Source: Stictocephala bisonia
Lineage: Eukaryota > Arthropoda > Insecta > Hemiptera > Membracidae
Assembly: GCA_035578905.1 (NCBI GenBank)
Contig: JAQJVL010000578.1
Span: 434,001 to 498,000 of the forward strand
Direction of reading: 5' to 3'
DNA length: 64,000 bases
Part shown: positions 39,068-52,474 of the stretch, piece by piece
How positions within the stretch are numbered: the stretch's first letter is position 1
Layout: every line of letters begins with the position of its first letter
Notes under the pieces: model-generated
The model's database searches: none
The model's input: only the letters and a program-made list of their open reading frames with translations
Told to the model about the DNA's origin: nothing
Made by a program: the position numbers and the translations under genes

Positions 39068-39563
39068 TAATCAAAATTAGTTAAACCTTCCCTTGAGACA
39101 GGAAAAATACAACAAAAAATGTTTTAACCATTACATTAGTACTTGTGTTCTTTTGAAGTGGTGTATTTAGCCGATTTTAAATCAGCATTAGGACAAAACC
39201 GTTCAAAGTAAAAATTATTTTTTTTATTACTACGTTTTTTACACATAACTGAAGGGATTAAGATGTTTTTAATTTTTTTTATTATTTATAAATATTTATA
39301 ATTTTAAAGGTAAAAAAGGGCATTTTTTACCTTTAAATTGCAAGTATTTATACATTTTTTTATGAAAAACATCTTAACCCCTTTAGCTATGTGTAAAAAC
39401 GTAGTTAAACAAATTAATTTGTATTTCGAACGTTTTTGTCTTAATGCTGATTTAAAATCAACTAAATTTACCACTCTATAAGACAACAAGTTCTAATGTA
39501 GTGGTTAAAAAAGTGTTATATTTTCCTGTATCAAGAGAAGGTACATTAACTAATTTTGATTAT
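39068..39563. mobile_element. Foldback element (imperfect palindrome), arms about 245 bp
   Basis: TAATCAAAATTAGTTAA at 39068 pairs with TTAACTAATTTTGATTA ending about 39563. GATTTTAAATCAGCATTA and TTAAGATGTTTTT pair further in, and the centre is AAAGGTAAAAAAGGGC. Arm identity is about 80% by eye. The sequence is non-coding. Confidence 0.8.
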
Positions 39564-39614
39564 AGAATTTTAAAATAATTTACTTACTTTGCAATGTAAA
39601 CCGATTGCACCACT

Positions 39615-39733
39615 TTAAGAAACAACAACATACAGGGCCAGCAGTGGAAGGGTGAGCCCATTGGGTGTTGTATCTCTAATGGAGTCCAAGAAGGAGCCAG
39701 GGTGTTTGAGAAGATCAACTAAACACCGTATTC
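39615..39733 (-). CDS. Possible terminal exon with a GPI-anchor-like tail (alkaline phosphatase 3' end?)
   Basis: A pyrimidine-rich stretch and CGTACTAG precede 39733. Only one of the three frames is open. It runs 38 codons (IRCLVDLLKHPG...) to a TAA and ends TTPNGLTLPLLALYVVVS. A short hydrophobic C-terminus after small polar residues resembles the GPI signals of membrane alkaline phosphatases, and the block is much more GC-rich than its surroundings. Against this, the exon needs one base from its predecessor (phase 1), whereas the good donor at 51838 leaves phase 0. An unseen intermediate exon or a different donor would therefore be required. A GTAAGT follows at about 39591. It lies immediately beside a repeat arm (39756), so it could also be repeat-derived sequence. 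Confidence 0.3.
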
Positions 39734-39755
39734 CTAGTACGGATGAGAAGAGGAC

Positions 39756-40230
39756 AAAGAGGACATCACTCAACCTCGATGGTGGATGTTTTGACACTGG
39801 GATCACTTAAGAGTCTGCAGAGGCTCTCGGCCATGTTAGTTTTAATCCCATAAGAACAATGCTATTTGCGAATCCATATTTTCCCCTTATTTATGGAATA
39901 AACTTTGTAAATGAGGTGTCATTTTAAACGTTATCATATTGCGCATTGGGTCTGCTTTTAATATTTTGAATACATAGGCCTAGGTTTGAAAAAAATATAG
40001 GTGAAAATAAAAACTACAAACTAAATATTTGTTACATTTGTTTATATTAAACTAATATTTTATAGAACTTGCAATTATTTAATTCTGTATCAAATACAAT
40101 TTGTTCGGAAAAAGTCCGTTTAAAAACAACTGTTTGATTTGGATTCACGTAATCATATATCCGGTTCGAAAATAACATTATTCTTGTGGTACTAAGCCAA
40201 CACGGCTGAGCCTCCGCACACTCTTAATAG
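39756..40230 (-). mobile_element. Repeat arm B (inverted copy of 36532-37004)
   Basis: Read on the minus strand it follows arm A almost base for base, with about ten substitutions and small indels over 475 bp. Homology stops abruptly at CTATTAAG on one side and CTCTTT on the other. Confidence 0.9.
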
Positions 40231-40499
40231 TGTGCAACACTGTATACGGAGGATGAGTGGGAGGGCTTCTGTGAGAGATCACGGAGTGAAGTAGAAGTAG
40301 AATGTCGGTTGAAGACATTTATATGTAAGTAGTACCCATGGTCACTGCACCGTTTATGTGACCTTGTGTTGATAAACAAACTGGATAAATAACCAAGTGA
40401 ACGAGGTCCTGTTGGGCTAGTCCCCTCCCCCTCAACCCCCCAGCACTACTTTACCGCCAATTTTAGAACTAGTTAGAGATCTATGGAAGCAAGTTTTTT

Positions 40500-40655
40500 T
40501 TAAAAACACACTCGCCCGTTCACATGGGCTACAAGCATGTGCGTGAACTTTATTCAACGAGTGAAGTACCGATCGTTGGCTAAGTGGGGATTCGAACCTT
40601 GGCCCTTGCCCTCCACAGTCCGAAGCCTTAGTCACTAAGCCACCACCCCGGTTCT
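40500..40655 (-). mobile_element. tRNA-derived SINE, family A, copy 3 (best preserved)
   Basis: On the minus strand, GGTGGCTTAGTGACTAAGG (box A region, 40644-40626) and GGTTCGAATCC (box B, 40598-40588) are followed by TTAGCCAACGATCGGTACTT and a tail ending in a T/A run. The tRNA-like head is nearly complete. It overlaps a 67-codon minus-strand frame, which is not a gene. Confidence 0.82.
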
Positions 40656-43600
40656 CTCGTTGTCATGTTTTGTGTCTAGATCAAATCAGGTTATCTCCCA
40701 AAACAGAAATAAAATAAATATTGCAATAGAACGTACAAAATGCTTCTTATATTCTACGAAAGAAATACGAATAAACAGTATAATCATGATGGTTAATGAA
40801 ACTATACGAGCAGATTAACTGCGCATAGGCTGGAGTTTTTATAATAAAGCGCATGATACTTACATTTTGCTGTAATAGTTCCACTCCCTTACTCTGTCTG
40901 ATAAGTCCCCAGCACTTATCTATATTGTATAAGAACAGTAAGGATAAAAAGGACTAGGGGCTCTCCTTTTCCAAATAAAAAATAAATAACCTGTTAGTGT
41001 TGCAGTATTACAACATTTGTACTGTAGCCATAAAACATGTGAAATACAAATTCAATTTTTGAATAGCTAAATATTAATTTGTAAGTTATTTAAAGCTTTG
41101 ACACAAAAGTATGTTACCATAAATTAACAAATGTTCCAATAGTATTGTTGTAACTGTAGAAATTCACCATAGTTAAATAATTCTTTGAAATATGTTAATA
41201 TCTTAGTTAACCTTGTTAAATAAAGAAACATTCACTTTCAAAGATTCAGATCTCTTACGAAACAAACCCTGAGCATATTCTCGTACAGGCAATTCTCCGG
41301 GTGCGTGTGGACAGCACGCGAACACAATTGTGCATGGTTCACTGCCGAGGTACTCTCTCCAGTCACGCTCGTGGTCTAAGAAATTACCTTCTCACCTGTC
41401 CTTGCAGATATGACTTAATTTCCAAACGTTATAAGTTATAACATACCTCTTTAGGCTAATGTGGAAATAAAACTGCTATGAATCTAAAATTAAACTATCC
41501 AAAACTATGTCCTTAAGTAATGGTTATTGTATAAATGGAGATGGGAATTGAAAGAGTTTTAGGGAATAAAATAATGTCGTATTAATTGTTAATATGTCAC
41601 TATTTAAATAAATAATTAGCAAACTTCTTCCTTCTTTAGCAAACGGAACCATAACTTTAACTGTAATAATTTATGTTAGACCTAGACCCAAGGTAAATGG
41701 CGTGTGGACAGCGCATGTGTGACAGATACTGCCCCCACCACACACAGTCACCTGAAGATGTATAGTCTCTGTCAGCATTCTCAATTCTCTTCTCTGTTAG
41801 TTCTTCTATTATGCTGTAAATCAATTTTATTTACAGCTGGGGGTGTAAATCAATTTTACTGTATATGGGTGGGTGGGTGGGCCATATCACACGGTCAGTC
41901 TGAAAAAATTTTATTTGCGATGTTTCTTATTCATGAAATGTAATTCAAGTACTATGGACTAGGTAGGAATGTAGAATCCGTGCTGAAGTAGTTTACGAAT
42001 AGGGTAATGTTCAGGCCAAAGGGACTATTTAAGCAAATAATCTGACTTCAGTAACGTAATGAAAATCTGTACATGCATGGAGTAGCGAGTGGTCAGTCAC
42101 CTACAAAATATATTCAATTCAATAAATATGTCAAATTCTTGATCGTCCGCTTCCACTTTCGTTAGCAATTTTTTTTGAAAAACGAGCTTGCCTTCCTTAA
42201 GAACCTCAAATATGGTGAAAATCAAATCTGAGTCCTACCTGCTCGATCAATTAAAACAAACATATAAATATTGGTGTTTTGTATATTTTATGAGTTATGA
42301 GGGAGGAGAGAATTTAAAGTATTCGTCACATTAGTTAGCGAAAAGAGGTCTTCGCAAATGTCAGTCGATATTTTTGTTATTTGTTTGCTTTATTTTCTAT
42401 GCACTTTCAACGGGAGTACGTCCTTGCCCGAGCTTGTATTGCCAATTCAATATTCGAATAATGTGTTTATCAAAATTGATAAGCAGTAAGATGGAGTACC
42501 AAATTCTTTGAAGTATCTCCTAAGGCAGTCATTAATAAAATTAAAACGTTTATCGTAAAACATTCCACGTATAAAACTTATTTTGAAGGACCACAACCAC
42601 TAAAAATCGTATCTTTCGTCGTAGTTAGGAAGAATTATCATGGGATTCTCGCATGTGTCTTATTTTCAGTCACTGTATGAAGTCTGCCGTAGTACCTCAA
42701 GCGTAAAGTATCGTATGTTTTTATGACAAAGAACTAGTTGGCCACTAAATGTGCAACTCTTGAACTACTAGGTTCATATGCAGTAACTCGATACCGGTCG
42801 TACCATCTCCATGAGACAGTTTAGACTGTGTTAATCTGTAACGAAAGTAACTCCAAGCATGGTAATATTACTAGAAAATCGGCATGAATTGTTACTAACT
42901 TGTTTGTATTGAACTCAGTTGAAAGATGTTGAAACCATTCCTACAAATATACGGGAATTAATGGGTATATTGGTTGGGTATTTAAAACCTAAATGAAGTG
43001 CAAAACAATAAAAATTAAAAGTGCTTTAATTTTTGATATATACATTTAATGGAACATAAGTTTTAACATGTTAAACGCACACCCTAGACACTTTATAAAA
43101 GAATCCATTAAAAATTTGCACAGTTCAACAATGAGTGTAATAAATAAACGGTGCCATTAACAGGTGTCATTAGAAGAGGGGAGTTGGAGCTAAACAACCG
43201 ACATACATGTAATTTTGCAATGAAAGCAGCCATTAGTGCATGAACGAATACAACTTTTAGTTGATACACGTATTTGTAAAACAATAATTCTTGCTAATTA
43301 TCACATGTAGTGGGTGTGGGCCGGTAAATGACCAGTACTAAATATAAATTGGCTGTTCACTCCAAGCCCGAGTAAATACCTACTGTACAAGTTTTGTATT
43401 TATAATTTGTATTAAATTTAAATGCTTGACTTGATTGTTTGCAATTATCATACTGTAAGGATGTTGAAATTATGGCTAAAAGTGTTTTCAAGCTTTTTAA
43501 ATGGTTTCCACAAGCATTTTACTTCTTAGCATGGATCAATATAAATACCCAAGTCCCGGGTGTTTATGATTATGATTTTTTTTATGAATGTAATCAAATA

Positions 43601-45890
43601 CCATAAAGAGATTGCACATAAATATAATAATTAATGTCTACTACATACATTATTATTAAGTCATACCTATAATATAAAACATTCTTGTTAATATAAGTGT
43701 GTTAACATAAAATTAATACAGTTTAATTAATTTTAATCGAACTGTCTCGTCCACATTCCCTTGACAACTTACAAACCATTGTACGATACATAAATATCGT
43801 CCAAATAAATGGTGGGTGCCAATCCTTTCCCTCTTAGATGTGCCTATTCTGGCTTCAACATTTTTGTGAAATGTAAAGGGCTTGTGTATAACCCAAATAA
43901 ATAGCAAATACATAAATTGATAAAGCTGTTCCTTGAATTGAAATTTTACGAATGTCTTACTGAATCCTTGACGTATTGGCACCACATAAAAAACATGCTT
44001 CCTTAAAAATCATTTTTATTGCTATTCTGTTATTTTGCATTTTTAAATGTTCCTTGAAAATGTGCTTGTTGAAAGATTCCAAGTTCAAAATGAATCCGTG
44101 TGTGCAATCTGTCTTAGGGATTGTAAAATAAGGAGATAAATACTGCCCCTCTAATTAGTTATGCACTCAAAATTTCAAAGTATTAACAAATTTTGAGTTT
44201 TAATTCAAAGCATATTTTATTTAATTATTGATAAAAATAAAAATATCTTGAAATAGCCTTCGGGCTTGTAATCAAATGATAGGCTACCCGTGAATGTTAT
44301 TCAATAATAATAAACAGATTACCATAACAATAGGTGATTCAACTAATCTTACACATTTTTAATTTTTGCTCACCCACTTAAAAAATGGGTTTCGTTGAAA
44401 AAAATGGTAATAGGCAATTTAAAACTTCATACAAAGATTATAATAACATTTTTATGGGTACAAATATATCTCAGACGTTTTTTCTAAATGCCCAAAGTAT
44501 CCGGTTATTTATGGATTTTGGGTATTTGCCCGGATTTACCCAGAGTTTTAAGTACCCAGGTATTTTATATCACTGGTTTTCTTAAACAGTCCTAAGAAAT
44601 TTCTGCACTGGCTCACTGAATTACCTGTATCTGCTATTATAATTTGACAATTTAAAATATATGAATAACAATTTAATTTTTAATTCGTATAAATATTGGC
44701 TTGGTAGCACTAAAAATACATTGCAAAAATATGCACCTGGCCTACTCATGGACCATCAACTTCATTCCTAAGAGTGGCGAGTGGATCCAAGGCTCATTGT
44801 GCCTTACTGTTACTGTTTTCACTCATAAAGGAAATTCAGAAATAATTCATCAAACATTTTGTCGCTAAAAGATGTTATACTATGTATAAAATGCCATATT
44901 TAAAAAAAATAATATAGGATTGTAGATTGTAGTAGGCCTACCAACAAAGTATATCAATCTAAAGAAACATTACAAATATTATCAACGTTATAAACGAAAT
45001 TTTGCAAAAAACTAAAAATCATGAAATTTTTGCTTGCAAATAAATGTTTCATTTTCTATTAAGTAATAAATACTTTAGAAATAGTCCATACTCTGACGTT
45101 AAACGTACACGTAAGTTCTGTGGAGGATCATTTACACTTTTTAAAATAATTATACTTTTTGCTTCAATGTTTTTATCAAAATTACATCAAAAAGGTGGAG
45201 TTGGGGGAGGTTCTTACAGCTAGGATTTTTTTATACTTGCAATCAGTTAAGTTGTCAGCTGAGTTGTTACCTAAATACTAAATTATTTTGTTAAGCCTTT
45301 TCCTACCAAATTTTCTTCTATAGTGTTACACAACCAAGTTAGTTCTTAGAAAACAACTTTATAAATCTACACTTCACTCAGTTTAGGCTGAGAATTTACT
45401 TATCTATCGTAAACTAGAAACATAATTTTGTAGTTTATGTTCAAAATAAATATGATTTTCTGATACAATGTTCCCAAATATACACCTCCAAAACGATCCA
45501 AACTAAATTTGTGTATATGTTACTGTCATTTTAATTAAACACTATGCGAACAAACAAAAAACATCATAACAGATGTAATAATGGTATCATTTCGTAATAA
45601 TAGTGAAAATATCGAACATTTATTTTTGGAACAGTATTGTAAACATATTTGCTAAAATATACCTAACTATATGTACAACTATATGTACCTAACATATGTA
45701 CAACTTAACTGATATTCCTAACTGTATAAACGTTCGGGGCATTTAGCAAGGGCGTTTATATATAAAACACTCCTCATTTTAAATATGGTTGCATAACTAA
45801 ATATTTGTTTGTCTTGTTAATTTTTTTTTTTTATTTTATTTTATTGCGTTGTAACAATTTTAACATGTCATGCAATCGTCAATATTATAT
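40656..45890. other. Non-coding; GC-rich island at 41270-41390
   Basis: On the minus strand the island has an acceptor-like TTTCTTAG at 41383, a frame containing RDWREYLGSEPC and VFACCPHAPGEL, and a donor-like TTTC|GTAAGA. It may be an exon or repeat fragment and I do not recognise it. The remainder is AT-rich with no convincing frames. Confidence 0.35.
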
Positions 45891-45891
45891 A

Positions 45892-46225
45892 CAGAAATAA
45901 TAATGAATATCTCTGTCTTCAATATTACAAATGTAGATTGTTTCCCAGTAAATCCCCTTTAACATAAGTTATCAAACAATTTTTTTACTTTCTTTTACTT
46001 TTTTAGTTTTTTACTTGCTAGTGTTTTAGTTGTTTTTGTTTGAAATATTAATGTATTTGTTTGTCTAGTTAATAATAAATATACCTGTCTTCAATATTAC
46101 AACTGTAGATTGTTTCCCAGTGAATTCCTTTTAACATAAGTTATCAAACAATTTTTTTACTTTTTTAGTTTTTTACTTTCTAGTGTTTTAGTTGTTTTTG
46201 TTTGCCATATAGGATTAGTTTTTAT
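45892..46225. repeat. Two-copy tandem duplication, 172-bp period
   Basis: TCTTCAATATTACAA, GTAGATTGTTTCCCAGT and CTAGTGTTTTAGTTGTTTTT occur in the same order twice, with one small deletion in the second copy. Confidence 0.9.
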
Positions 46226-49200
46226 AAATTAGACACGTTAAATCTTAAATTAAATAGAGTATTTATGTAAATTTATAACAAATAACCTCAACTGATTTTT
46301 ATTTATGTTCCTTCTTTTACGCAATACACGTTTCTATTTACGCACAGTGATATACCCCAACATTCGTACGTTACAGCTATTCGCTGATAAAAATGTAGGC
46401 TAAAACAAACAGCAAGCGAAAACACACAAGCTAGTTTAAAGTGATTAGTTAACCTTTGATATTGTGAGACTCTGACGTCAGAAATCTCCCTTGGGGCTTT
46501 CAACCGTTGTATATAAAACTTTATCTGAGTTGTGGGTAGTTTTAGAGTATTAGTGGAAGGAAAACTAGTGGAAAAGCTAATGTGTTCTTTTTAACTAGTC
46601 AAAGGTAAATATTTTGTTTTAAACTATGTAATTATAAATCAAATCCAACCAAGATCAAAATACTGCCACTGTAAGTAATTACATGAGTATTATGGACTAA
46701 AATTCCACGTATAGAAATCCTATATGAGGTCAGTGAGCTCTTTTGGTGTTTATTATCAATAGGGTGGATGGGTGGTATATTCAAAAGTTAGTATATCACA
46801 GTAGGATCATAAATTGTACCTATTAATGGTTAGGTGTAAGAGATAACTACGTAGTCCTAACCTCACCATTTGTATATACAGTAAAGGTAATTTTCATTTC
46901 ATTTAAAATTACTAAGACCTAATAAAAAAAATGTTTGTAAAAATGTTTACAAAAACATATGTATTCTTATAAAACAAAACAAAAATTCAAGATACAAAGT
47001 AATTATTTATCGATTTATCTACTGTTTATTAATGTATGAATTATTAATGTTTAGAATTAATTATTCATAACATTAATATATCATTACCTCTGAACCTTCA
47101 AGTTTCCAAAACGAACACACATCTTATCGACCTGTTTCACTCCCACCCTCTCCCCGTAAACAGTTCAAAGCCCGGAGGTCTCGTGACATATGTCATACAC
47201 ACGCGAGTAGAAATGAAAATAAACTTCTAAACGAGTTCTACAACTGATTATTCCTCTCTTTACATCACTGAATAGTTTCATTTTTTTTTTTTTTTTTTTT
47301 ATTTAGTTTAATTTGTTGCAAAATTCTGCTACTGCAACAAAACAATGACAACTTCCTATGACAAAACAAAATCTACTTCTAAACTTCATTAAATTTTAAC
47401 TTTATTGATTTCAAACACATTTTTTGTTTTTATTGGTTACTAAGTGGTATTTTTTTTTAAGCAAAACTATATCATTCATATGAAATTCCTTTAACTAGTT
47501 TTATTTTAGTTATTTATTGCTAGTACCATGTTATAACACTTTTAATGAAATGGCACAACCAATCGTTTATCAATTGATAGAGTTAGTTAATAATTTGTTA
47601 CAATTTTTTCAATCAATTGTACAAAATGTTAACTTAGTGCATTTATTAATAATTATTTCATAAATAACATAAGTAACTAATGTAATAAGATAACACTAAC
47701 TAATGCAAGAATCAGCCTGGTAATTTTTAAACAAGGAATCAGTTAGCTATTCTGAGGGAGTTTTTAGCGATATCAGGATTCTATTCATTCACGCCTTTGT
47801 AGTTTGCTTTAAGCACAATGGAGCGGATGACGTGACAAAATTAAAGCTGGACAATCTCCCGTACTTTCCCTGATTCATTGAATTGGGAGGAAAGTGTGGT
47901 TACACAACACCTACTACTCATCCTACATTTACATAGCTTACTTCCACCAACTAACACCACCTAACTGTTTCAGTTTATACCCAGGAAGTGAGCTAAACAT
48001 AAGGTTTACATAAGTGCATTTTTTTCATTTATTAACTTATTATTTAAATTCAAGTTAGCATGTGACATTAAACATAATTGTATGTATAAAGAAAGCAACA
48101 CATTAAAAAACATATCAAACCTATAGAAATTTGTAGTACATTAATGTTCGTCATTATTCGGCAAATAACGCAGTCGTATTAATTGCGAGCCATTTATTTG
48201 CGATAGTCAATATTAACTTTAATGTCAACAAATATCTCATTTTACTCTTGTTTAAAAGTTATTTGTTAGCATTGGATTATTCATGATTGGTAGAAAATAT
48301 TTGGAGATTTTTAATGCTTAATGTTTTAAGGAACAAACTAACGATTCGACAGACAGGTATAGAAAACTCTTCTTGTCTTTAGGTGGTACTTACTTCCTGC
48401 AATCAATTTTTTTCCTTGGCCCATAGTACTTCAAAAAAAGCTAACAACTTTATACTAATAGACTACAGTTAATTGTGAAATGTTAAGAAAAGCATGTGTT
48501 CTTAAAAACACGTATAGCAAAATTATCACACATAACAAAAGTAAAACCAAATATAAAATACAGTGTGAAATACTAAAGAAATACAAAAAGTGAAAATATT
48601 CAACAACACACAGAGCAGGATATTAAATAGGAAAAATAGTCAACCTATCCAAACAGCAACTCCACCAGGGCGGGAGGAACCACGAATAACTAACTAGGCT
48701 CACCAGCTGAACTCACGACGAACGTCAAAGACGAATTGAATCACTGTAGCAAACCGATCCGTTGTGTGTCTGTAGTTGGGGGTAGATTTCCAATAATGTT
48801 CTACCTATCTTCTTATTTTAATGAAATTCTATTTAAAAATGGGTATAGTTGTACATTTTTAATATGGAAATGAAAGAATATTTGTTCTTTGAGTTCTCTT
48901 TATTCAAAACTTCTTGTTGACAAACAATGTATCATATTCAACGTCAAATTAGACGTCCGTTTTTAAGTAATGATTTTGAACCATTATTTACATTTACCTA
49001 AAGCCGGGACCAAGAGGGAGTGCGTGTAAAATCCCTTACACAGCGAATGAGAAGGGGAAATATAAACCCTAGATGCAGCTTGATAAATAATTCTTTTTTG
49101 CGATCTTTTATGTAAGCATCGCATTTTACGGCTCAATTTCTCACTTCCCTTGTCTGAGGGTGAAATTATAAAACTTTGGTAGCTTCCTTACAAATGGGTA

Positions 49201-49640
49201 GACAATAGGAATTCAACATACAGTATTTGTATAGTTTTGATATATCTGTTAAACCTTTTTAATAACGATTTTCAAATAATTTATTATTATTATATTAATG
49301 GTAGGATGATCTATCCTTAAACTACAAAAAATTTGATACTAATTTTATATAAAATTAAACCTACTCCACGACAAAGAAACGTTAAATAATATTAGGAAAA
49401 CGCTAAGGAAAATAAGTAACAAGTTTATAAATGGTTAATTTATAATTTTTGTAAACAATTATGTTTTATAACATAAACATGAGTAATAATAAAAATATGC
49501 TCCATATTGAAGAGTTGGCAGATGATTTGATCCGCAGACCCACATCCTCTGAGTAAGCGGGAGCGGATACTTGGGTGGGTGGGTGGGCCGTCGCAGACAA
49601 GTTACAAGACTACACAGAAACTAGCTTTGCTCAAGACAGT
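46226..49640. other. Non-coding, no gene seen
   Basis: AT-rich, with a poly-T run at 47280-47301. No supported feature. Confidence 0.55.
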
Positions 49641-49758
49641 ATTACAGCCATTGTATTATTAATAGTAGAAGCTTGTTTGACTTTACTGAAAATACACAGA
49701 TTACAGCCATTATATTATTAATAATAGAAGCTTATTTGACTTTACTGAAAATACACAG
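49641..49758. repeat. 59-bp tandem duplication
   Basis: ATTACAGCCATTGTATTATT to AAAATACACAG occurs twice with three substitutions. Confidence 0.93.
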
Positions 49759-50518
49759 ATATATACATATATTGTACTGTTAGTTTGCTATCATTTATTA
49801 ATTTAAAAAAAAATGTGATGTATATACTGTATTTGGATCCTGATCCAAAAGTCATGTAATACATTATTAAAAATACAAAGGGATCATCGGTCACAAAGCT
49901 GAATCCAGCCAATCGAGCTATTTAAAACCTGCCTCAATGATCCTATTTATGCTGGCTAATCCATCCGTAAAAGAGCGCAAAGAGCAATCAGTAACCATGT
50001 GATCCATTGTTTGTATAGACTCCCCACAATCAAATGACTGATCTAGTGTCAATCCCCAATTATCTTTCTAGTACTTACATCTGCCCACGCTAGTTCGGAT
50101 GCAATTCAACAGTGGCCATTCCCTACAAGAGAGGTTCATCCCTTCGTGAGGGATGATGTTCGCGTCCATAGCAAATCTTCTCGTCCTTACCTACTGAACA
50201 GTTCTAAACGAGCAACAAATTTGGAAGCTGGACCCTCACAAAATTGCAACCTTCCAGCTATTGCAGCAACCAAATAGAATAAAAATGGCCCTTTTGAGGA
50301 CCAATCTAATTTTAAACTTACAGGTTCTGTTTTAAACTTAATGCAAATTCATACTTCAATTTTTAAAAACAAATAATAAAAATATCCCAAAACAAGAAAA
50401 AGTATTCATTGTAAAATGTTCTGTGACGACGTCTCCAGGAGTAGCCAAAAGAGATTCGATTGAATAATAAGAATATATTTTTTATTTTCACAAATTTCAA
50501 AAATAACTTAAACATATA
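49759..50518. other. Non-coding, no gene seen
   Basis: Moderately GC-richer at 49870-50280, but no open frame or repeat that I can name. Confidence 0.5.
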
Positions 50519-51309
50519 AAGGGTGATTCAAAACTATACGACGATCTCTTGGGAACTCATTCTATAGCTAAAAATAAGAAAAAAGTTCATATAAACATAT
50601 GCCTGAAAACGCTTCGTTAGCGAGTTACGGCTAGCGAAAAATTTCACCTATTATAGAACTATGTACTCTCAGTGAAGTAAGGCCGTATAAAAATGTAAAA
50701 CGTATTTACAAAGACACAAATACGATTCTTATGTATTTTAATCTGAAAAATTGAATAAAATTGGTTCCAGAGCTGTAAAGACAATACTTTCAAAGATATC
50801 TTACGTAAAACATAACAGTTGGTGAAAACAAATAACACATTTTTGTGTTTAACGTAAGATTACTTCTGTAAATGGAAAATAAAGGCGTATTTTTCTTAAA
50901 TAAATTTGTATAAAATTTAATTGTGAAAATATTTATGAGAATTATTCAGGAAAAAATGAATAATAGATATTAAAATTTCGCTTTATTTAAAATCAAAACA
51001 GATGCACGTACAATGGACATTTTTAACTGCATCAAATATTAACTAATATTTAGGTTGGGAGTAACACCTGATCATTTATTCAAAACTGTTTATGATAATA
51101 ATTGTTTTGCAAAGGTTGGCAATATCAGCTGATCATCAGTTCAGTTCTTGAAGTAGTATTTAAATAACCTTTATGGTGTTTTTTGTGTTGTGTGCGTGAA
51201 GGTTGTATTTTGTGAGATCCTGTGATTATTTTGAAAAATGTTATACAGTTTTTGTAAAATTGTATGTAATTATCTTATACAGATTTTAGTATAGTTTTGA
51301 ATCACCCTG
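50519..51309. mobile_element. Non-autonomous DNA transposon with 19-bp TIRs
   Basis: GGGTGATTCAAAACTATAC (50521-50539) is perfectly mirrored at 51289-51307. Adding two bases to each end gives AAGGG...CCCTG ends flanked by TATA on both sides, a likely target-site duplication. The 790-bp interior is non-coding. The superfamily is not determined. Confidence 0.82.
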
Positions 51310-51837
51310 TATAATAGGTATTATAACAAGCAATAAAATGTTACAAAAATACGTTATCCAATCAACATATGAATTTCTACTGCTTAAGCATAAACAGCTG
51401 CTGACATTGGTAAGTGTCAAAGGATTATTTACAATAGGTACATAGGTTTTCCATAGGTTTCATTATAAAATTCCATTGCCATGGTTGACACTGTGAGCTT
51501 TGGACTCTATAAAATGTCCAGGAGAAAAATACTCAGTGGTTATTAGTAAAGCTTGTTGGTTACTGGCCTCTCCTGGTCTTCCTAGGTCAAAGTAGAGCAT
51601 TCATTTGAATTGAAATTAATAGGATCTCATTTCCAGCGTCTAATGCCCGTTTCGAGTCCCCAATTGAGCTCACGTTTGGGACTACACTTACTGTATTAAA
51701 TAAAGTTCACTCACAGGCCAGTGGCAGATTTTTTTCTTTTTTAATGGAAGAAAAAGACGATACATATATAGAGTATTCCAACTTCGGATACCCCCTCCTA
51801 CCCAACTAAAGACATTTAGTTTATCAGTTGTCCATAC
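51310..51837. other. Start of the intron after the phosphatase exon
   Basis: No further exon seen. GTTTCGAGTCCC at about 51651 resembles a box B, but no box A accompanies it. Confidence 0.5.
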
Positions 51838-52157
51838 CTGTGCCATGTCTGTAGCTGGAAAATCCTGTCCTCCTGAGCACCTCCCACTGTACTCCCCCAG
51901 ACAACATATGTAAGCTATTGCATGAGGGATGACGGTCTGGTCGATGGTGCCAGTAAAGAGGGTGGTGGCCAACGGTCCCTGGGCAAAGACAGGAACGTCC
52001 TCGCCGCCATGAGTAGCCCAATGGCGTGGCACTGTTGCTCCATGTATGGAGGAACCATTGGAGGGAACCATGCGAGGGACGTCGTACCCGGGACCATTGC
52101 CGTACAGCAGTATAGAGTAGAGGCGCCCGTCCACATCCGACGGTGAAGAGTCTACTC
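51838..52157 (-). CDS. Alkaline phosphatase, exon with the HGGED zinc-ligand motif
   Basis: This 320-nt exon lies between the acceptor CCACCACAG before 52157 and the donor CACAG|GTATGG after 51838. Its first two bases complete a Gly codon split from the exon at 62642, giving NPVLG-VDSSPSDVDGRLY and then LLYGNGPGY, a conserved phosphatase block. At residues about 48-52 THGGED supplies the last zinc-1 His. Next comes VPVFAQGPLATTLFTGT, then the conserved IPHAIAYICCLGEYSGRC, where the family reads PHVMAYAACIG...C. It ends DMAQ in phase 0. Open reading continues past the donor to about 51688, but that part is Lys-rich and unlike the family. All zinc ligands expected from this part of the protein are intact, so the gene is probably functional. 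Confidence 0.88.
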
Positions 52158-52474
52158 CTGTGGTGGAAACACTAACAACATAGTTCTGACTCTTGTGTAA
52201 AGACAAGCAAGTTTAAAACAGTGTAGTTTTAGTTAGAGTTGTGTGATGCGTTAAGAGGGACAGTGTAGTGAGGCAAAGGGAGTATAAGGAGAGAGGCAGA
52301 GGCTCGCTTCAAAACTTTGTTTCAAAAAATGTTTCATCTTATTTTAGTCAGAGAAATGAATTACAATATCAGTCACATTTATGGTTGTTGTAATGATTTT
52401 ATGTTATTATTATTCAATTTACGACAGTGGCACTTTTAACTTAATCTACAAACGTTGTTATGGGACAATGGTTC

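Noticed and set aside
51688..51837. Continuation of the phosphatase coding sequence past 51838
   Set aside because: A strong donor (CAG|GTATGG) occurs at 51838, and the residues after it are Lys-rich and unlike the family.
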